Origin: Domibacillus mangrovi
Lineage (GTDB): Bacteria; Bacillota; Bacilli; Bacillales; Domibacillaceae
Direction: 5' to 3'
NCBI RefSeq assembly: GCF_001906925.1
Contig: NZ_MRWQ01000005.1
Location: 1-64,000, forward strand
Length of the DNA stretch: 64,000 bases
Under the pieces are notes generated by a model that saw only the letters and a list, made by a program, of their open reading frames with translations, made no database searches and was not told the origin of the DNA. Below, one piece after another: positions 42,943 through 50,209 of this stretch; within the stretch, counting starts at the first letter, position 1, and each line of letters begins with the position of its first letter. Position numbers and translations under genes: made by a program.

Positions 42943-44331
42943 TTATTTATTTCTTTTTCTATTCATATCATCTTGATATGCTTCTTGTATTTCTTTCTCT
43001 CTCTTTATTAGATTTTTATACTCCCACTGAGAAAAAGAATTACTATTCTTAAGAATTTCTGTTTTCAACTCATAGGGCCTATATAAATAGAGGCACTGCT
43101 TATTACTTTCCACAAATTTTTCTAAGTCAAATCTAAAATATTTTTTAAGGTCTATACATTCAATATCTATTCGATTTTTCTTTGTATCAATACTAGCTAT
43201 CTTCATACCCATTGAACTTAGTATTTTTTTCAATTCATCAACTAGTTTATTCCTATCAGTATTCCTATAGCATTGAGAATTTAATAATAAGAACTCAACG
43301 TCAAATTTACTTTTCTCACCAAAAGCAAAATTACTATATTTTTTTGTAAAAATTCTATTAGAGATCTCAAGATAAATATTAAGTAAAGGAAAAACAGAAA
43401 TTACGAAGCCATTATTAGTAATGCGTTCGATTTTCAAAATATTATTATCTATATTTCTGTTATATTGATTTGCTATAGTTTTTAAAAAACTTGGTTCATT
43501 TATTTCGTGAGCTATTTCAGGTATGATAAACCCATTGCCACTCCCCTTAACTACTTCACTAATTCTTATATAATCATTTGTTTTATTAACTTTTAACCAA
43601 TCGTCAATTTCTTTTGTCATAACAAAGGTTCGATTTTTATTTACATTCACGTATTTTAATATCTTTTCTTTATACTCTATTTGTTCTTGAAATACTTTCT
43701 TTAATGCTTGAACTTCTTTTTCACTTTGATTTTTATTTAATATTGATTTAAATAACTTTTCTGCTTTGATACCAAGTTTTTTATAAGCTTCTTCAATCCT
43801 ACTTGGTAAAATAATATCTATCTCATTTAAAAATCCATCCCACTTTTCTACTCTGCTTCTTGCGTCAGGAATTATTTCTAATAATTTGACTAGGCGTCTA
43901 TTTTTATTCTGATTGGATATTAACCTTCTTTTATCCTTTTGAGCCGCTCTACCAATTTCTCCGAATTCTTCAATACAATCACTGCCCACATTTATAGTGA
44001 TTTCTGTAAATTTATTTTTTATAAAGTGAATATAACGATTCTTTGTTCCACATAATTGGCATTTCATCCATTCCTGTTCTTTAGGGCCTAGATTGAGAGT
44101 TAAATGCTTAGTGCCAGGAGCTTTTGTAATAATCCATTCATCTATAGAGTTATTTAACAACTCTGAACGCAGCTCGCTTAAAGTTTGCCTTTGCTCAGCA
44201 TTTAAATCGGTATATTTAGGAGTATTTTTATTATTTAATATTTCAACAAGCCAAGGGAGGTTACTTCTCTTAAGTGTTTCACTGAACAATAGTTTATTTC
44301 TTTCTTTTTTAGTAAAAACATTTTTACTCAA
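42943..44331 (-). CDS. Unknown AT-rich cargo protein (462 aa)
   Basis: A large lysine/asparagine-rich protein, MSKNVFTKKERNKLLFSETL.... Residues about 95-130 carry CQLCGTKNRYIHF and a later cysteine in VGSDCIEEF, a possible zinc site. The rest is helical with no recognised catalytic motif. The TTG start overlaps the stop of a DUF3954 copy (TTTGA) behind GAGGAAGGGG, so it is translationally coupled. Base composition is clearly more AT-rich than the phage genes around it, and it ends at a palindromic terminator. Likely horizontally acquired; defence function is only suggested by position. Confidence 0.6.
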   Translation of the reverse strand: MSKNVFTKKERNKLLFSETLKRSNLPWLVEILNNKNTPKYTDLNAEQRQTLSELRSELLNNSIDEWIITKAPGTKHLTLNLGPKEQEWMKCQLCGTKNRYIHFIKNKFTEITINVGSDCIEEFGEIGRAAQKDKRRLISNQNKNRRLVKLLEIIPDARSRVEKWDGFLNEIDIILPSRIEEAYKKLGIKAEKLFKSILNKNQSEKEVQALKKVFQEQIEYKEKILKYVNVNKNRTFVMTKEIDDWLKVNKTNDYIRISEVVKGSGNGFIIPEIAHEINEPSFLKTIANQYNRNIDNNILKIERITNNGFVISVFPLLNIYLEISNRIFTKKYSNFAFGEKSKFDVEFLLLNSQCYRNTDRNKLVDELKKILSSMGMKIASIDTKKNRIDIECIDLKKYFRFDLEKFVESNKQCLYLYRPYELKTEILKNSNSFSQWEYKNLIKREKEIQEAYQDDMNRKRNK

Positions 44332-44492
44332 AATTCTTCCCCTTCCTCTCGTCTCATCCGCTTCACTTTTCCTTGATGCGTGACGATCTTGTATTCACCA
44401 TGCGGCGGTAGTTCTCTCAATTTTGCTTTCCCGTCACAGATCACTACCATACAAGTGTTTGGTATATCCATTATACCTGATCCCAGTCGCAT
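44328..44492 (-). CDS. DUF3954-like small protein, second copy (5' end altered)
   Basis: MRLGSGIMDIPNTCMVVICD ... HGEYKIVTHQGKVKRMRREE GEEF, 54 residues. Almost the same as residues 13-66 of the 45955-46155 protein. Homology begins at NPSAMRL, just upstream of the ATG, and the original N-terminus is replaced by sequence joined to terminator T2. The stop overlaps the start of the 462-aa cargo gene. Either a shortened functional copy or only a translation leader. Confidence 0.65.
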   Translation of the reverse strand: MRLGSGIMDIPNTCMVVICDGKAKLRELPPHGEYKIVTHQGKVKRMRREEGEEF

Positions 44493-44519
44493 AGCACTAG
44501 GATTAGCGTATCTCTGGTA

Positions 44520-44590
44520 AACAAAAAGACACCAAACAGCGCACGATTTTTCGTGTCTGTTCAGTATCCTTCAGATGGCTGAGAGAACTT
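44520..44590 (-). terminator. Cargo terminator T2
   Basis: Minus strand GAACAGACACG / CGTGCGCTGTTTGGTGTC stem with AAAAATC loop and CTTTTTG. Its proximal side shares AGAACTTCTC/CAGCCATCTGAAGGATACTG-like sequence with T1. Confidence 0.8.
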
Positions 44591-44591
44591 A

Positions 44592-45458
44592 TTAATTTTC
44601 TATTTCTTGATGAAAATTCAGGTTCAATCCATAATGCTGATGATTTAATAAATGATCTTTATCGATCTCCCAAAATAATCTATATTTTTTTGTTAATTTC
44701 AAAAAGGGAATATATTCCGTTTTAAATGAAATGTATAAAAGAAATACTAATTCATATGGCGACAATTGTGATTCTAATATATTTATATATTTCAGTTTTT
44801 CTTCTTGATTCAAGCTACCTTCTTGATCGACAAACAGTAACAACGAGTAGATATTCTTAAAATAATGGGATGTATATTCAGAAAACTCTTTTAAAGTTTC
44901 ATCAACTGCGTATTCAATCGCCTCTAATTCTGAAAATTGCTCCATCCTTTGTAAATCCCTTGTTCGGAACTGCTTATAATAGGAGTCTGCAAATTCCCTT
45001 ATTCTTTTAAATAAGGACCGCCCTTTTAATTCATTAGCGCCTTTTTGGTAATGTATTGTATTTACGATCTCATTTTGCAATGAAAGCATGTTGAAAAAAG
45101 TGTTCTCGAACTGTTGCAGTCTCATTGTTTTATGAGAGGACTCGTGAACTTTTCTTGTTTCTTCTAGCTCATTTCTCGTTAATGCCAACTCAGTCCTTTG
45201 CAAAGACAATTCTTGGCTTTGAATTCTAATCGCATGAATTATAAAGAAAATACTTGCTAATGACAGGAATCCAATGGTGGATCCTCCAAAGAAATCACCT
45301 ATAGTTCCTAACTCACTAAAACCTGCTACACTCACAGGTTTACCAGATAAAAAGAATATTCCTATTGGCATAGCGATAGCAGACATTATCGCGGTAAGTC
45401 CTGCATAAAACCAGCCTTTTTTCACGTCCTTATCCTGTAACCCTCTTTTATGCTCCAT
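44592..45458 (-). CDS. Putative phage abortive infection protein (AbiC-like)
   Basis: A 288-residue membrane-anchored protein. Two N-terminal helices (FYAGLTAIMSAIAMPIGIFF and GFLSLASIFFIIHAIRIQSQ) flank FSELGTIGDFFGG, then a coiled coil (ELSLQRTELALTRNELEETR) and a helical domain with FENTFFNMLSLQNEIVN and YFKNIYSLLLFVDQ ... LSPYELVFLLYISF. This is the layout of the putAbiC family. Start at 45458 after GGGGGGAG; the upstream codons derive from the DUF3954 3' end (shared GAGGCGGGAAGAGGG). It is followed by T2. Likely superinfection defence carried by the prophage. Confidence 0.75.
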   Translation of the reverse strand: MEHKRGLQDKDVKKGWFYAGLTAIMSAIAMPIGIFFLSGKPVSVAGFSELGTIGDFFGGSTIGFLSLASIFFIIHAIRIQSQELSLQRTELALTRNELEETRKVHESSHKTMRLQQFENTFFNMLSLQNEIVNTIHYQKGANELKGRSLFKRIREFADSYYKQFRTRDLQRMEQFSELEAIEYAVDETLKEFSEYTSHYFKNIYSLLLFVDQEGSLNQEEKLKYINILESQLSPYELVFLLYISFKTEYIPFLKLTKKYRLFWEIDKDHLLNHQHYGLNLNFHQEIEN

Positions 45459-45500
45459 TGAAACTCTCCCCCCTCTTCCCGCCTCACTTTTTCTTAATGC
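45459..45500 (-). pseudogene. DUF3954 3'-end scrap before the AbiC-like gene
   Basis: GAGGCGGGAAGAGGG in this stretch is identical to the end of the DUF3954 gene at 45955-46155, and it now provides the ribosome site for the AbiC-like gene. It marks the recombination joint. Confidence 0.6.
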
Positions 45501-45504
45501 ATTG

Positions 45505-45580
45505 ATCACTTTAATACACTGGAGAATCACTTAACAACGCGCAATGCGTTATTCAGTGTCCTCCAGTAAACTAATGGGAC
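45505..45580 (-). terminator. Cargo terminator T3
   Basis: ACTGGAG ... CTCCAGT with inner AACAACGCG/GCGTTATT and ACTGAATAACGC arms on the minus strand. It stands between the 119-aa membrane gene and the AbiC-like gene. Confidence 0.65.
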
Positions 45581-45940
45581 TTACTCTCTTATCGATATTA
45601 ATAAAAGTGTTAACCCTAATGCCATTAGTGTGACTACATCAGAAGTTGCTGTGATAAAGTCCCTTCCTTTTTGTAGAATAATAAGCGAAATTGTTAAGGA
45701 CATTGGAAATGAAAATGCAATTATTCCATCTCGAATCATTGCACTATTGCTCAGTATAAATTTTTGAATCCTTGTATTATTTTGAGGATTAATTTTTAAT
45801 GTGCAGAAAAATTGAAAGAAATCTGCGCTTACCATAAAAAAAGCAAAAATAGCACAACCTACAATAAAAATAGATGGTATATTAATATCTATTCTAATCA
45901 GTGCTAATAAAAATATCATAGCTGCTAATGAAGAAATCAA
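45581..45940 (-). CDS. Small membrane cargo protein (119 aa)
   Basis: MISSLAAMIFLLALIRIDIN ... four hydrophobic helices, the last SDVVTLMALGLTLLLISIRE. TTG at 45940 or a start nearer the DUF3954 end; the frame is open into that gene, so the exact start is uncertain. No family recognised. Small multi-helix membrane proteins are frequent Abi or superinfection-exclusion effectors, but there is no direct evidence here. Confidence 0.5.
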   Translation of the reverse strand: MISSLAAMIFLLALIRIDINIPSIFIVGCAIFAFFMVSADFFQFFCTLKINPQNNTRIQKFILSNSAMIRDGIIAFSFPMSLTISLIILQKGRDFITATSDVVTLMALGLTLLLISIRE

Positions 45941-45954
45941 TTTGCTGTTAATCT

Positions 45955-46155
45955 TTAAAACTCCTCTCCCTCTTCCCGCCTCATTCGTTTCACCTTGCCC
46001 TGATGCGTGACGATCTTATATTCCCCATGCGGTGGCAGCTCTCTCAATTTGGCTTTCCCATCACAGATCACCACCACACAACTTCTTGGTATTTCCATTA
46101 TATCCAGTTCTAGTCGCATAGTACTAGGATTAATTACTAATTCTTTTAAATTCAC
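45955..46155 (-). CDS. DUF3954-like small phage protein (66 aa)
   Basis: MNLKELVINPSTMRLELDIM ... ELPPHGEYKIVTHQGKVKRM RREEGEEF. Matches the size and core (VICDGKAKLRELPPHGEYKI) of DUF3954 phage proteins. GTG start after GGGGGCG. This is the full-length copy; 3' parts recur at 44328-44492 and 45459-45500, each just before a cargo gene. Confidence 0.65.
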   Translation of the reverse strand: MNLKELVINPSTMRLELDIMEIPRSCVVVICDGKAKLRELPPHGEYKIVTHQGKVKRMRREEGEEF

Positions 46156-46174
46156 AAAAGACGCCCCCAGTCTG

Positions 46175-46231
46175 TTAAAATAGAATTGCGAGTACTATTT
46201 AACAAGCCGGGGACTTTTCCTGGCTTTTTTT
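46175..46231 (+). ncRNA. Putative very short transcript upstream of copy 3
   Basis: TAAAAT (46179-46184) as a possible sigma-A -10 and a terminator AGCCGGGGACTTTTCCTGGC TTTTTTT ending at 46230. The loop GGGGACTTTTCC closely matches the terminator at 9062-9089 (GAGGACTTTTCC). RNA would be only about 40 nt. -35 is weak. Confidence 0.35.
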
Positions 46232-46327
46232 GTATTACTTCCTTATTAATGGTTAAACTGTTTTCAAACGGAACATTTTGCTATGGTGATTCCTATGTTT
46301 TAAAGCTGGGGCAACCCAGCTATTTTT
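46232..46327 (+). ncRNA. Putative small transcript with sigma-F-type promoter, copy 3
   Basis: GTATT (46232-46236), 14 bp, GGTTAAACTG (46251-46260), a full GGnnAnAnTR match, then AACATTTTGCTATG and a terminator AGCTGGGGCAACCCAGCT with ATTTTTC (46304-46327). Predicted RNA about 60 nt, no ORF. It lies on the plus strand inside the prophage, antisense to the operon direction, and matches unit 8221 in promoter, internal block and terminator. Confidence 0.5.
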
Positions 46328-46353
46328 CTTTAAAACCCCACCTTCACATTTAA

Positions 46354-46647
46354 CTACGCATCTTGCAGCATCCTCTCTCTTAACTCAGAAAACCATTCCT
46401 TGTCTGCCGTTATGATCGCTAAGTCGATTAATTCGTCATAATCCTCTTTCATCAGGGACGAGTCCAAGGGAATGATTAATCTCATTGAGCACGTAGCTGG
46501 AGCTGGTTTAATATTTTCAGGAATACCTTCTACAAACCGGGTGATTTTCGTCACGTGCACCGTCTCTGAATCTCGTGAAAAACTATCGATATAGCTCATA
46601 TACCAGTACTTGCCGGACGCCGCTAAAACCCAATCTCCAATGTTCAT
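46354..46647 (-). CDS. IDEAL-domain phage protein, prophage copy
   Basis: A 97-residue paralogue of the 9968 protein: MNIGDWVLAASGKYWYMSYI and C-terminal IDLAIITADKEWFSELRERM. The middle (SRDSETVHVTKITRFVEGIP) has diverged. AAAGGGGTGG precedes the ATG. Role unknown. Confidence 0.7.
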   Translation of the reverse strand: MNIGDWVLAASGKYWYMSYIDSFSRDSETVHVTKITRFVEGIPENIKPAPATCSMRLIIPLDSSLMKEDYDELIDLAIITADKEWFSELRERMLQDA

Positions 46648-46659
46648 TACGCCACCCCT

Positions 46660-47103
46660 TTAGCGTTTTCTTTTCCACAATCCACTTTTGTATTCCATGA
46701 CTGTTACTTCCTGCCCGATCGCCTGTTCAAGCAGCTTTCTACGCAATGAGAAATCCCGTGAAGCAGGTCCACCTTTGACATCGACAATTTCTGTCCGGCC
46801 ATCCTTGTAACACACTTTAAAATCAGCCGTGTATTTGGCCCCTGCCTTCGTTTTCTCGCCTTTTCCTGAGCAACGAGTACAATTGATTGGCTTCCATGTT
46901 TTCAAACTCTCCTGCTTGCCTGATCCGATACAGCGATAGCATGTGACTTGGTATGAAGGAATCACTTCGAATACCGGTTGCACTTCCACCTTTTCAATGT
47001 CTGGATCTGCCAGAAGAAGCATGTAATAATCGGCTTCAGCTTTGCTGTCAAAAAGAATACCGTCTACAAATGTTTTCTTTGCGTTCCAATTACGCGCTCT
47101 CAT
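46660..47103 (-). CDS. DUF1064 phage nuclease-like protein, prophage copy
   Basis: A 147-residue DUF1064 protein with FDSKAEADYYMLLLADPDIE, Q in EKVEVQPVF, and YKDGRTEIVDVKGG (PD-(D/E)XK-like layout). Here the insert has two intact knuckles, CYRCIGSG and CTRCSGKG, a DnaJ-type zinc finger pattern that is degraded in the copy at 10369. Located downstream of dnaB, so a role in replication or recombination intermediates is plausible. Confidence 0.78.
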   Translation of the reverse strand: MRARNWNAKKTFVDGILFDSKAEADYYMLLLADPDIEKVEVQPVFEVIPSYQVTCYRCIGSGKQESLKTWKPINCTRCSGKGEKTKAGAKYTADFKVCYKDGRTEIVDVKGGPASRDFSLRRKLLEQAIGQEVTVMEYKSGLWKRKR

Positions 47104-47180
47104 TTAGAAGCGTCCTCTTTTCATTCTGTATGTTTTTCATTGAATTTTGCACATTGTTAATTAAGTTATTTGTTATTTCT

Positions 47181-47402
47181 TCAATACCACGTTCCATCAG
47201 AAGCATAATTCCACCATTTTCCGTCTGTAAAATAAACCTCAACACAAGCATCCTGCGCGTTCCAATTCACTTTTGTCATGCTACCGGTTCCGTATTTGTC
47301 ACGCTCACCTGGGCTCATTGACGACAAATGCTTTCGTTGCACATGCCAAAGCAATTTACGCTGAGCTTCGGTTAATTCGTTATAGCCTTTGATTTCGTTC
47401 AC
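47181..47402 (-). CDS. Hypothetical phage protein (73 aa)
   Basis: MNEIKGYNELTEAQRKLLWH VQRKHLSSM ... VYFTDGKWWNYASDGTWY. GTG start overlapping the previous stop (GTGA), so it is translationally coupled. The tryptophan/tyrosine-rich C-terminus is a small beta motif. No family recognised. Confidence 0.6.
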   Translation of the reverse strand: MNEIKGYNELTEAQRKLLWHVQRKHLSSMSPGERDKYGTGSMTKVNWNAQDACVEVYFTDGKWWNYASDGTWY

Positions 47403-47578
47403 GCGGCTCCTCCTCTTTGCAAGTCCAGATATTTGTCAAACATGCGGATGCCTCTAATCAATTCAACCGGACTTGTATTACCGACTGCTAATATCATTTG
47501 TTCACTCGTCATCACCTTTCCTGTCAAAGCGTGATACCTTTTCAATGTTTCAAAGACTTCATGCCGGTTCATCGCCAT
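47399..47578 (-). CDS. Small phage protein (57-59 aa) downstream of dnaB
   Basis: MAMNRHEVFETLKRYHALTG then KVMTSEQMILAVGNTSPVEL IRGIRMFDKYLDLQRGGAA. GAGAGGAG precedes the first ATG closely and the second (MNRHE) at normal distance, so the start may be 47572. It overlaps the end of the DnaB gene by about 20 nt. All-helical; unassigned. Confidence 0.65.
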   Translation of the reverse strand: MAMNRHEVFETLKRYHALTGKVMTSEQMILAVGNTSPVELIRGIRMFDKYLDLQRGGAA

Positions 47579-48902
47579 ATCTCCTCTCGATATTCGTAAA
47601 CTGTGAATACTCTTTTATGAAGGCCAACTCGACTGTGCCAATCGGACCGTTTCGCTGTTTGGCCAGAATGACTTCCACGATATTTTTAGCTGAGCTTTCT
47701 TTGTCGTAATAATCATCCCTATACAAAAACGAAACAATATCAGCATCTTGTTCAATCGATCCGGAATCTCGTAAATCTGACATCATCGGCCGCTTATCCT
47801 GCCGCTGTTCAACTGCTCGACTTAATTGGCTGAGAAGGAGCACGGGTACGTCAAACTGACGAGCCATTTGCTTTAACTCTTTTGTGATATGTCCGACTGC
47901 TAAATCGTTCCGTTCAAATTTCCCGATTTGTGTAATGAGCTGCAGATAATCAATCACGACGATGTGCTTTTGATCGGGATGTTCCCGCTTTGTTTTCCTG
48001 ACAACTGCACGGATGTCGGCAACGGTCTGTCGGGAATCATCGTGGATATAAATATCCCATTTGTTATAAGCGTCCATCGCGTGTTTGGCCCGCTGCTTGT
48101 CCTTATCCGTGAACAATTTGAATGTGTTTCGCCATTTCAAACCGTTGATGTTCCCGATGCTCGAAAGGAATCGTTTGATCAGCTGTTTTTGCGGCATTTC
48201 AAGTGAGAAAATGTCTGCAACGCCACCGTTCTCACAGCAGGCTTTTGCTAACCCAAGTGCATACGCAGTCTTTCCCATGCTCGGGCGTCCAGCAATTATG
48301 ATAAGATCGCCGCCTTGCCACCCACCTGTCATATTGTCCAGTTCATGCAGGCCACTCGAAATCCCCGTTAACTCACCAGCATCCTCATACATTTCTTCAT
48401 GAATTTCGTACAAGACGTCCGTTTTCGATTGCTCGTTTTTCCGTCCTATTTCCTGCGCCTCGATGAAGGTGCTGTATAGCTTTTCAGCTGCTTCCTCCGT
48501 CGGATTGGACAAATAATCCGATGCGGCACGGGTCATGAGTCGCTGCTTATAATGCTCAATTAAAATTGCCTGGTAGTATGGAAAATTGGCTGTAGTCGGT
48601 ACAGATCCGGCTACTTCAGCCAAATAGCGCACACCGCCAACATTTTCAATCTGATCGTCCTTGACTAACTGATGCGTAACCGTTTGTACATCCACCGGCG
48701 TATTCAATTCGGACAGTTTTTTGATCGCTCCGAAAATAATTCGATTCGCTGACAACGTGAAATGCTCTATGGTCAATATCGTTTCGTATGCCAGATCCGG
48801 TTCAAGGAAGAAGGAGCCGATCACCGTACCTTCTACCTCTGCCGACTGATAAACGTCATGCGAATGGATTTGGTGGTTTAGGTCGGTTTTTCTCTCTCTC
48901 AA
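47559..48902 (-). CDS. dnaB: Replicative DNA helicase DnaB
   Basis: A DnaB-family hexameric helicase of about 447 residues. The N-terminal DnaB domain (VEGTVIGSFFLEPDLAYETI) is followed by the RecA-like core with Walker A IIAGRPSMGKTA, the H2/DnaB motif VVIDYLQLI and the arginine-finger region LSRAVEQRQDKRPMMSDLRD. It unwinds DNA at the phage fork. I favour the TTG at 48902, 9 nt after GAAGGGG; a GTG at 48920 is the alternative. Encoded with its loader and organiser as in SPP1 (gp40/39/38). Confidence 0.93.
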   Translation of the reverse strand: MRERKTDLNHQIHSHDVYQSAEVEGTVIGSFFLEPDLAYETILTIEHFTLSANRIIFGAIKKLSELNTPVDVQTVTHQLVKDDQIENVGGVRYLAEVAGSVPTTANFPYYQAILIEHYKQRLMTRAASDYLSNPTEEAAEKLYSTFIEAQEIGRKNEQSKTDVLYEIHEEMYEDAGELTGISSGLHELDNMTGGWQGGDLIIIAGRPSMGKTAYALGLAKACCENGGVADIFSLEMPQKQLIKRFLSSIGNINGLKWRNTFKLFTDKDKQRAKHAMDAYNKWDIYIHDDSRQTVADIRAVVRKTKREHPDQKHIVVIDYLQLITQIGKFERNDLAVGHITKELKQMARQFDVPVLLLSQLSRAVEQRQDKRPMMSDLRDSGSIEQDADIVSFLYRDDYYDKESSAKNIVEVILAKQRNGPIGTVELAFIKEYSQFTNIERRYGDEPA

Positions 48903-49161
48903 TCCGTTCAGCCCCTTCACGTTCCCACTGCTTCACTTTCTCTAGATGCTCGTTTTTCGGTGCTTCATAAACCGATATTTCCGCAATCGACGGCGGGAAT
49001 TTATTGTTTTTAATATGCTGTTTCAACCGGTAATTCACTTTTTCGTAATCCATATCTTGAAGCAATTCTGTCCAGAGAACCATTCGTTCATCGGTTACTT
49101 CAAAACGGGCATAAGCAGCATTAATGGTATTCAAAATTTGTTCGACCTGCTCAAGTGTCAT
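48856..49161 (-). CDS. Helicase loader (SPP1 G39P-like)
   Basis: A 101-residue protein: MTLEQVEQILNTINAAYARF EVTDERMVLWTELLQDMDYE KVNYRLKQHI matches the N-terminal fold of SPP1 G39P, which binds the helicase and loads it at the organiser-bound origin. The C-terminus is disordered and charged. ATGA overlap with the organiser stop; the 3' end overlaps dnaB. Confidence 0.8.
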   Translation of the reverse strand: MTLEQVEQILNTINAAYARFEVTDERMVLWTELLQDMDYEKVNYRLKQHIKNNKFPPSIAEISVYEAPKNEHLEKVKQWEREGAERIEREKNRPKPPNPFA

Positions 49162-50045
49162 GAACCTTCACCTCCCATTGGAATACGTCCCTCTCGTTTC
49201 AATCGAGCCATTCGTTCTGAAATAGATTCTTTCGTTTTCGGCTTCTGACTGCCAAATTGAACGATGTTTTGGTTTTTATGTTCGTGATAGCGCTTGTTGA
49301 GACTCCGCACACAAAACTTAAAATTCTGCACTTTGTCATATGGCCATTTTGAATTGTGTTCCAGTACGATTTCTTCAACCCACGTCATTAACATTTCAAT
49401 TGGCACGTCCATTTCGACTGCTTTTTCGATAGCAAAAAGTTCGTCATTTTTTAAGTAAACACCTGAACCTCTCACTTTGATAAAACACTCGGCTAGCTTG
49501 TTTTTTCTTCTCTCAACTTCCGGTGATACTTTATTTTCGGTTACAGGCGCCCCGTCACTTTGGATTTGAGAATGGTTATTTTCTTCACGTGTGTCTACTA
49601 CGCCTAATTCTTTAATTCTTACATTCTTGTTATTGTTCGGACTTCGTTCTGGGTTCGTTCTATTAACGTTCTTGGTTCCGTTCTGGGTTTCTTCTTCTTC
49701 GTTCGATAAATGCTGATAGGACGCGTAATTAATGATGGTAAACAGTGTTCCTAGTTCCGTTTCGTCTACAGTGATCATTCCGTTTTCAATCAATTTAGCA
49801 GAACACCTTTTTACGGTGCTTGTTGAGTACTGTTTTAAGCCCCTTCCTTCTTTGTAAGAAAGGTCATGAGCAAGCAGTCGATACGACCGAATATACTGCC
49901 CTTGCTTTAATACATGTCCATTCACTTTCACGCCATCTTTATGTGCCGCCTTGAGTAGTAGAAACGTAAACAAACGGAACGTCGAAACGTCGTACCACAG
50001 CTCATTGTCGAGTATCTTTCTGTGGAGCTTTATCCAGCCCTGCAT
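49158..50045 (-). CDS. Phage replisome organiser / origin-binding protein
   Basis: A 295-residue initiator (SPP1 G38P-like). Residues 1-110 are a winged-helix DNA-binding domain (GWIKLHRKILDNELWYDVST; YSTSTVKRCSAKLIENGMIT). A linker made of Asn/Thr-rich residues (QNGTKNVNRTNPERSPNNNK) is encoded by iteron-like DNA. The C-terminal domain (ECFIKVRGSGVYLKNDELFA ... NFKFCVRSLN) probably contacts the loader. The ATG at 50045 is preferred over the GTG at 50057 because AAGGCGGTG precedes it. Confidence 0.85.
   Translation of the reverse strand: MQGWIKLHRKILDNELWYDVSTFRLFTFLLLKAAHKDGVKVNGHVLKQGQYIRSYRLLAHDLSYKEGRGLKQYSTSTVKRCSAKLIENGMITVDETELGTLFTIINYASYQHLSNEEEETQNGTKNVNRTNPERSPNNNKNVRIKELGVVDTREENNHSQIQSDGAPVTENKVSPEVERRKNKLAECFIKVRGSGVYLKNDELFAIEKAVEMDVPIEMLMTWVEEIVLEHNSKWPYDKVQNFKFCVRSLNKRYHEHKNQNIVQFGSQKPKTKESISERMARLKREGRIPMGGEGS
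49634..49705. other. Putative phage replication origin (iterons inside the organiser gene)
   Basis: CGTTCT occurs at 49645, 49656, 49667 and 49679, spaced 11, 11 and 12 bp (one helical turn), with near-copies TGTTCG at 49634 and CGTTCG at 49700. Two of them extend to CGTTCTGGGT. An AT-rich stretch lies next to the array (49605-49635). SPP1 also has an origin inside its organiser gene. Confidence 0.6.
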
Positions 50046-50062
50046 GTACGTATTCACCGCCT

Positions 50063-50209
50063 TTATCTTTTTCTAAGTACCGCCTTCTTTTCTATCCTTA
50101 CGAGCTCTAAATGCGGGTGAGAGGACTTGAAATAGCCCTTCACCCATTTGATGTAATCTTCATTGCTTTTTGACAACTGTCTGATGAACGATGGAATATC
50201 CAGCTCCAT
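50063..50209 (-). CDS. Small phage protein between recT and the organiser (48 aa)
   Basis: MELDIPSFIRQLSKSNEDYI KWVKGYFKSSHPHLELVRIE KKAVLRKR. The ATG overlaps the RecT stop (TAATG), so translational coupling is likely. Helical and basic; no family known. Confidence 0.65.
   Translation of the reverse strand: MELDIPSFIRQLSKSNEDYIKWVKGYFKSSHPHLELVRIEKKAVLRKR

Noticed and set aside
47928-48402. Plus-strand frames opposite dnaB
   Set aside because: Antisense shadows of a well-supported helicase gene without ribosome sites.
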